In this document: positions 7,631 to 11,768 of the stretch, piece after piece
Position numbering within the stretch: the stretch's first letter is position 1
Layout of the letters: each line of letters opens with the position of its first letter
Assembly: GCA_964608895.1 (NCBI GenBank)
Contig: CAZSPT010000026.1
Span: 1 to 11,768 of the forward strand
Length of the DNA: 11,768 nt
Direction: 5' to 3'
Source of the DNA: CAZSPT01 sp964608895
GTDB taxonomy: Bacteria; Patescibacteriota; Patescibacteriia; 2-01-FULL-39-33
Program-made: the position numbers and the translations under genes
The notes under the pieces: model-generated
Seen by the model: only the letters and a program-made list of their open reading frames with translations
Told to the model about the DNA's origin: nothing
The model's database searches: none

Positions 7631-7652
7631 AACAACATATCATTGTTAAGAT
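7624..7652 (+). promoter_or_regulatory. Promoter of the NYN-domain gene
   Basis: TTGACA (7624-7629), 17 bases, then TAAGAT (7647-7652, four of six). Predicted start near 7659, giving a leader of about 120 nt. The leader can form small hairpins at 7661-7674 (ACTGC/GCAGT), 7681-7697 (TCTTTTA/TAAAAGA) and 7700-7712 (GGCC/GGCC). None is an evident terminator or known riboswitch. Confidence 0.62.
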
Positions 7653-7768
7653 AAAAAGGTACTGCTTTAGCAGTTTTAGATCTTTTATATTAAAAGAGTG
7701 GCCCTGTCGGCCCTCAAATCGTCCTTTAAAATTAAAAACCCGAAAACTATTTTCCTAAAAAGGAGAAT

Positions 7769-7774
7769 AAGGAG
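7769..7774 (+). promoter_or_regulatory. Shine-Dalgarno of the NYN-domain gene
   Basis: AAGGAG lies six bases before the ATG at 7781 and fits the anti-SD of this 16S. A second AAAGGAG is at 7759-7765. The spacing favours the ATG at 7781 over the in-frame ATG at 7787. It is the only strong SD seen before a gene in the window. Confidence 0.8.
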
Positions 7775-7780
7775 TGAAAG

Positions 7781-8707
7781 ATGCTGATGCCAACAGAAAA
7801 CCAGAACATTGAAGCTGAATTAATTTTTAACCAAACTCAAAATCCGAGAGAAAGTGATGGATTTCGCTCACCTTGGATGTCCCACTATATTATCCCGGAA
7901 GGGAAATTCATCGTTTTTCCGGAAAAAAGTTTGAGCGACTTGATAACCAACCGAGGATTAAGCGGTGAAGTATTGTCGGTTGTTTTGGAAAGGCGAGAAA
8001 ATATTTCAAAAGGAACAATCTTTTTTATCGCCCATCTTAATCCCCAGCAGCCTTTAGTTGTATCAATAGGTGAAACAAGGCCAAAACGTCTCTTTCTGTT
8101 TGACGGTCCGAACTTTTTCGGAATTTTGTCTTTTCTTAAAAAAAGAGGGAAAACCCTCCCGCCTCTGGAAAAGATTATTGAAAAAATCCTCTCCCGTCAT
8201 CCAATAGCCAGGGCAAAATTCTATTTCTGCCGCCAAACAGCCTTTAAAAGAGACGATATCAACCAAAGTGAACTGGAAAAACTCAGCCAGCAGCTGGAAT
8301 TAATTGACCGACCGCCTAAAATAATAAAGGCCAAAGAAAAACCGCGGCCAACGATTAAAACCGATATTGACCATCTATTAATCGGAGAAATGATCGGATC
8401 TCTAAACGCCCAACCGACACCTGAAGGACTGGTTCTGATTTCCGGCGACTCTGATTACGAAGATGGAGTAAAGCGCTGGCTCGGCCTCCCTCCCTACCAA
8501 GATAATCCCTCTCGACCGGTTGAAATAATTTCCGGCCGAGAAAATTCATCTCTTTCCTCAAATCTCGCTGAAATTGGAAAAAATAATCCTCGAGCCAACT
8601 TAATCTGGCTGGAAAATATTCTTGAGGAAATAATCAAACCCCCTTTTGAAAATTCCAAACAACTCAAAGGACCGCCCCGAAAATATTCCTCCTCGCTCAC
8701 TTTTTAA
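7781..8707 (+). CDS. NYN-domain (PIN-like) putative ribonuclease with unrecognised N-terminal half
   Basis: A 308-residue soluble protein. Residues ~102-235 look like a NYN domain: a hydrophobic strand ending in FDGPN (Asp108, Asn111), then TIKTDIDHLL (Asp195, Asp197), then LVLISGDSDY (Asp223, Asp225). The spaced acidic residues match the metal-binding set of PIN-like nucleases such as the LabA/DUF88 group, many of which cut RNA. Residues 1-100 are not a domain I recognise: a hydrophilic start, then probable strands (HYIIPEGKFIVFPEKS, SGEVLSVVLERR, TIFFIAHLN, PLVVSIGE), perhaps a small beta barrel. The C-terminal ~40 residues are Pro/Lys-rich. The gene is monocistronic between its own promoter and a strong terminator, with no antitoxin-like partner, so a toxin role has no support from context. 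Substrate unknown. Confidence 0.72.
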   Translation: MLMPTENQNIEAELIFNQTQNPRESDGFRSPWMSHYIIPEGKFIVFPEKSLSDLITNRGLSGEVLSVVLERRENISKGTIFFIAHLNPQQPLVVSIGETRPKRLFLFDGPNFFGILSFLKKRGKTLPPLEKIIEKILSRHPIARAKFYFCRQTAFKRDDINQSELEKLSQQLELIDRPPKIIKAKEKPRPTIKTDIDHLLIGEMIGSLNAQPTPEGLVLISGDSDYEDGVKRWLGLPPYQDNPSRPVEIISGRENSSLSSNLAEIGKNNPRANLIWLENILEEIIKPPFENSKQLKGPPRKYSSSLTF

Positions 8708-8719
8708 GAAACGGGTTAC

Positions 8720-8756
8720 ACCCGGCAGACAACAATCTGTCGGGTTTTTTATTTTT
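8720..8756 (+). terminator. Intrinsic terminator after the NYN-domain gene
   Basis: ACCCGGCAGA (8720-8729) pairs with TCTGTCGGGT (8736-8745), one G-U pair, six-base loop, followed by TTTTTATTTTT. It ends the transcript 13 bases past the stop and insulates polA. Confidence 0.93.
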
Positions 8757-8777
8757 AGCTGAAAAAACAACTTAATA

Positions 8778-8786
8778 TGATATAAT
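8778..8786 (+). promoter_or_regulatory. polA promoter (extended -10)
   Basis: TGATATAAT: a consensus -10 TATAAT at 8781-8786 with the extended TG two bases before it. The -35 position (8758-8763, GCTGAA) is poor, as is common with an extended -10. Only six bases separate the -10 from the polA ATG, so the transcript should begin at or next to the A of ATG. Confidence 0.75.
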
Positions 8787-8792
8787 GAAGAC

Positions 8793-11528
8793 ATGACCGA
8801 CAAAAAGCAAAAATTAATAATTATTGATTCAAACGCCTTGATTCACCGAGCCTTCCACGCCCTGCCGCCCTCACTGGCCAGTCAGGAAGGCCAAACCACT
8901 AACGCCGCCTACGGCTTCACGATGATTCTTATCAAAGCCTTAAAAGAGCTCAAACCCGACTATCTGGCGGCGGCTTTTGATTTACCCGGAAAAACTTTCC
9001 GGCATCGACAATTTCCAGACTACAAAGCTCAGCGGGCCAAACAGCCGGACGAACTTTATCAGCAAATTCCGATTGTTAAAAAAATCCTTAAAGCAATGAA
9101 GATTCCGGTTTTAGGAAAAACTGATTTTGAAGCCGATGACATTATCGCCACCATTAGTCGGTTAAAAACTCTGAAGAAAAAAAATATTGAAAAAATTATT
9201 ATTACCGGCGACCAAGACGTTTTTCAACTAATTGACGAAAACACTAAAATTCTCGCTCCCCACAAAGGATTGAGTGAAACCGTCCTTTACGACCGACCAG
9301 CGGTTAAAGAAAAATTTCAAGGTCTTTCTCCGAATCAACTAATTGACTTCAAAGCGCTTCGGGGCGACCCTTCGGATAATATCCCCGGGGTTCCGGGTAT
9401 TGGAGAAAAAGGAGCGATTAACCTTTTGAGAGAATTCCAAACCTTGGAGGAAATTTATCAAAATATTGATTCAAAAAAAATCAACGAACGAACCAAAAAA
9501 TTACTCAAAAATCACCGCCAAAAAGCCGAATTATCCAAAAAACTGGTTACCTTGAATGATGAAGTTCCCATAAAATTTAAACTTTCCGAATGCCGCTGGC
9601 AGGGTTTTAATGAAAAAGAAATTTTTAAAATCTTCCAAAAACTGAATTTTAAGCGGCTTCTCAACCAGCTGGCCGGACTAGCCAGAGAAACCGGTCGCCA
9701 AGGCAGTCTGTTCGGTCGGACTCCCAAAGAAAGGACGGAAAAAGACTATCAGACAATTACTGAAACAAAAAAGGCGGAAAAAATAATCAACCAGCTGGAA
9801 AAACAGTCAGAATTTTGCCTGGATACCGAAACCAGCCGGCTCGACGCCCTCACCGCCGAATTACTTGGAATCAGTTTTAGTTGGAAAAAAAATCATGGTT
9901 GTTATCTAACCAAAAAAATGGTTTTGAAAAACCATTCTCGGTTGGAAAATATATTTAAAAATCAAAAAATTAAAAAAATCGGCCATAATTTGAAATATGA
10001 TTTAAAAATTCTTAAAAATCAGAATTTTTCTTTGAAAGGAATTTATTTTGACACAATGATTGCTTCCTATCTTTTGAATTCCAGCCGCCGCCAGCATAAT
10101 TTAAGCAGTCTTGCTTTTAACGAACTCGGTCATCAGGTTCAGGAAATTGAAGAGCTCCTCGGCCAAGGAAAAGAAAAAAAGACGCCGGCCGAAATTCCGA
10201 CAGAAAAACTCGGCTGGTATTCCTGCGAAGATGCCGAAATTACTTATCAACTTTATCAAAAACTCCAATCCCGGCTGAAAGAACAAAAAATGTTTCAATT
10301 ATTTCAAGAAATAGAAATTGAACTGATTCCGGTCCTTGCCGAAATGGAAACCGTCGGAATTAAAATAAATTCCCGGGATTTAAAAAAACTTTCCCAAAAA
10401 ATCGCCGGAAAAATCGGAGCTTTGGAAAAGAAAATTTACCGGCTGGCCGGACGAAAATTCAATGTTGCTTCACCAGCCCAACTGAAACAGGTTCTTTTTC
10501 AAGAATTGGAAATTTCTTCCGAAGGACTGGCAAAAACCAAAACCGGAATTTCAACCGCTGCCGATGAACTGGAAAAACTTAGCGGCCGTCACCGAATTAT
10601 TGACTTAATTATTGAATTTAGAGAGCTTGCCAAATTAAAAAACACTTATCTTGATACCCTGCCAAAACTAATCAGCCGACGGGACGGCAGAATCCATACC
10701 AGTTTTAACCAAACAGTCACCGCGACCGGGCGACTCTCCTCTTCTGAGCCAAACCTCCAAAACATTCCGATTAGAACCGCGGTTGGCCGGGAAATCCGGC
10801 GGGCCTTTGTCGCTCCAAAAGGCTTTAAAATTCTGAAAGCCGACTATTCCCAAATTGAACTCCGAATCATCGCCTCCCTTGCCGACGACCCTAAAATGCT
10901 TGAAGGATTTAGAAAAGGAATTGATATTCACCGCCAGACCGCCGCCCTGATTAACAACCTGCCTCTGGAAAAAGTTACTCCGGAAATCCGACGCCAAGCC
11001 AAAGAAATAAATTTCGGAGTAATCTACGGCATGGGTGCCCGAGGAGTCGCTCAGCGGACCGGATTAACAAACGACCAGGCAAAAAAATTTATTGAAAAAT
11101 ATTTTGACAGTTATTCAAAATTAAAAAAATATATTGAAAAAAATATTGAAAACGCTCGAGAAAAAGGCTACGCTGAAACCCTTTACGGTCGGCGGCGCTA
11201 CCTTCCGGAAATCAGCTCTGAAATCCAGCTGATTAGAGCCGGGGCCGAAAGAATGGCGATTAACATGCCGATTCAAGGAACAGCCGCTGACTTGATTAAA
11301 CTGGCGATGATTAAAATCCATAAAAAATTAAAAACAATCTCTCCGAAAAGCAGGCTAATTCTTCAAGTCCATGATGAACTTGTTTTAGAAGTGCCGGAAA
11401 AAGAAACGGCTAAAACAGCTGAATTTGTCAAAAAAACAATGAATGAAGTTGTCAAATTGAAAGCGCCGATTGAGACCAAACTTGAACTCGGCGACAACTG
11501 GCAAGAGCTTGAAGAAATTAACGACTAA
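8793..11528 (+). CDS. polA: DNA polymerase I, three-domain, with apparently active proofreading
   Basis: At 911 residues this is full length (E. coli 928). It fills gaps and removes RNA primers during Okazaki fragment maturation and repair. The 5'-3' exonuclease (~1-300) shows KLIIIDSNALIHRAFHALP, FRHRQFPDYKAQR, FEADDIIA, ITGDQD and GDPSDNIPGVPGIGEKGA. The 3'-5' exonuclease (~320-500) keeps every metal ligand: DTE (Asp344, Glu346), GHNLKYD (Asp403) and Y-SCE-D (Tyr476, Asp480), unlike the degraded domain of Taq or Bacillus enzymes. The polymerase has motif A DYSQIELR (Asp684), motif B RRQAKEINFG with Lys737 and Phe741 (E. coli Phe762), YG at 745, and motif C VHDE (His860, Asp861). The start gives the normal N-terminus. 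There is no room for a leader or Shine-Dalgarno between promoter and ATG. holA follows 46 bases downstream on the same strand. Confidence 0.98.
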   Translation: MTDKKQKLIIIDSNALIHRAFHALPPSLASQEGQTTNAAYGFTMILIKALKELKPDYLAAAFDLPGKTFRHRQFPDYKAQRAKQPDELYQQIPIVKKILKAMKIPVLGKTDFEADDIIATISRLKTLKKKNIEKIIITGDQDVFQLIDENTKILAPHKGLSETVLYDRPAVKEKFQGLSPNQLIDFKALRGDPSDNIPGVPGIGEKGAINLLREFQTLEEIYQNIDSKKINERTKKLLKNHRQKAELSKKLVTLNDEVPIKFKLSECRWQGFNEKEIFKIFQKLNFKRLLNQLAGLARETGRQGSLFGRTPKERTEKDYQTITETKKAEKIINQLEKQSEFCLDTETSRLDALTAELLGISFSWKKNHGCYLTKKMVLKNHSRLENIFKNQKIKKIGHNLKYDLKILKNQNFSLKGIYFDTMIASYLLNSSRRQHNLSSLAFNELGHQVQEIEELLGQGKEKKTPAEIPTEKLGWYSCEDAEITYQLYQKLQSRLKEQKMFQLFQEIEIELIPVLAEMETVGIKINSRDLKKLSQKIAGKIGALEKKIYRLAGRKFNVASPAQLKQVLFQELEISSEGLAKTKTGISTAADELEKLSGRHRIIDLIIEFRELAKLKNTYLDTLPKLISRRDGRIHTSFNQTVTATGRLSSSEPNLQNIPIRTAVGREIRRAFVAPKGFKILKADYSQIELRIIASLADDPKMLEGFRKGIDIHRQTAALINNLPLEKVTPEIRRQAKEINFGVIYGMGARGVAQRTGLTNDQAKKFIEKYFDSYSKLKKYIEKNIENAREKGYAETLYGRRRYLPEISSEIQLIRAGAERMAINMPIQGTAADLIKLAMIKIHKKLKTISPKSRLILQVHDELVLEVPEKETAKTAEFVKKTMNEVVKLKAPIETKLELGDNWQELEEIND

Positions 11529-11532
11529 TTGC

Positions 11533-11550
11533 CGAAAAACGATTTTTTCG
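11533..11550 (+). other. AT-rich hairpin between polA and holA
   Basis: CGAAAAA (11533-11539) and TTTTTCG (11544-11550) form a 7-bp stem with a four-base loop, five bases past the polA stop. The stem is AT-rich and no good T-run follows, so it is at most a weak terminator or an mRNA 3'-end structure. polA and holA may well be co-transcribed. Confidence 0.3.
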
Positions 11551-11574
11551 TTAAAATAACCAGAAAACTGAATT

Positions 11575-11768
11575 ATGATTTATTTCGCTTACGGAACCGA
11601 CCACTACCGAGTCGCTGAAAAATTAGCCCAGCTTAAAAAAGCTTTTGGCGAAAAAAGAGACCAAAACCGGCTGAATATCATCCAGCTTGCCGGAGAGGAT
11701 TTGGAATTGGATCGACTCCGTCAAGAATTTCTGACCGCCCCCTTTCTTGGAGAAAGAAAAATGATTGT
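11575..11768 (+). CDS. holA: DNA polymerase III delta subunit (clamp loader), N-terminal fragment
   Basis: Only the first 64 codons lie in the window; the frame is open at the right edge. The N-terminus MIYFAYGTDHYRVAEKL fits the HolA pattern MI-x-F-x-YG-x-D-x-Y-R at the start of the AAA+-like fold. Later come a hydrophobic strand (NIIQLAGED) and the L-T-A-PFLGERKMIV stretch, matching the usual PFF-x-x-(K/R)R-hydrophobic motif. Family role: the delta subunit opens the beta sliding clamp within the clamp-loader complex. It lies 46 bases after polA, which suggests a replication and repair unit. No Shine-Dalgarno is visible before the ATG. Confidence 0.82.
   Translation, partial: MIYFAYGTDHYRVAEKLAQLKKAFGEKRDQNRLNIIQLAGEDLELDRLRQEFLTAPFLGERKMI

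Noticed and set aside
7537..7780. Small protein gene between smc and the NYN gene
   Set aside because: The only frame crossing the gap begins inside smc on the other strand and shows no family features; the gap is explained by two divergent promoters and leaders.
4801..11528. smc and polA are both exactly 911 codons
   Set aside because: The proteins are unrelated in sequence; equal length is coincidence.

Overview
The window looks like a piece of a Candidate Phyla Radiation (Patescibacteria) chromosome. It is AT-rich, all seven stop codons that can be seen are TAA, and the ribosomal proteins and enzymes carry low-complexity tails. The 16S rRNA has unusual substitutions and helix-length changes, including mismatches to the common 27F, 515F, 806R and 1492R primer sites. 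The phylum within CPR cannot be fixed by eye. Genes up to 911 codons read through without in-frame TGA, so nothing suggests stop-codon reassignment.

Layout. At 1-801 (+) is the 3' end of a membrane glycosyltransferase fused to a GtrA domain. It converges on a complete 16S rRNA gene (about 924-2451, - strand). A hairpin at 817-846 can terminate transcription from both sides. The 16S gene has its own promoter, a leader of about 250 nt with a long imperfect hairpin, and a 28-bp processing stem joining leader to trailer. It is followed directly by the terminator, so no tRNA, 23S or 5S gene is linked to it. Reading leftwards on the - strand from 7536 to 2787 are smc, rpsP (S16), a khpA-type KH protein and trmD. 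This is the order of the widespread smc-(ftsY-ffh)-rpsP-khpA-(rimM)-trmD cluster with the bracketed genes and rplS missing. Each of the four genes appears to have its own sigma70-type promoter, so the order survives while the operon seems split into single-gene units.

Divergently on the + strand are a NYN (PIN-like nuclease) domain protein with an unrecognised N-terminal half, then a full-length DNA polymerase I, then the start of holA (DNA polymerase III delta), cut by the window end. The smc and NYN promoters overlap at one shared -35 element.

Functionally the window is mostly housekeeping: ribosome parts and translation fidelity (16S, S16, KhpA, TrmD), chromosome organisation (SMC), and replication and repair (PolA, HolA). 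I see no CRISPR, insertion sequence, prophage or defence system. The unusual points are: an SMC of only 911 residues with no recognisable hinge and an insert before Walker A; an S16 with a tail longer than its core; reciprocal shrinkage and expansion of adjacent 16S helices; an apparently leaderless polA; and Shine-Dalgarno sequences almost absent although the 16S carries a normal anti-SD.
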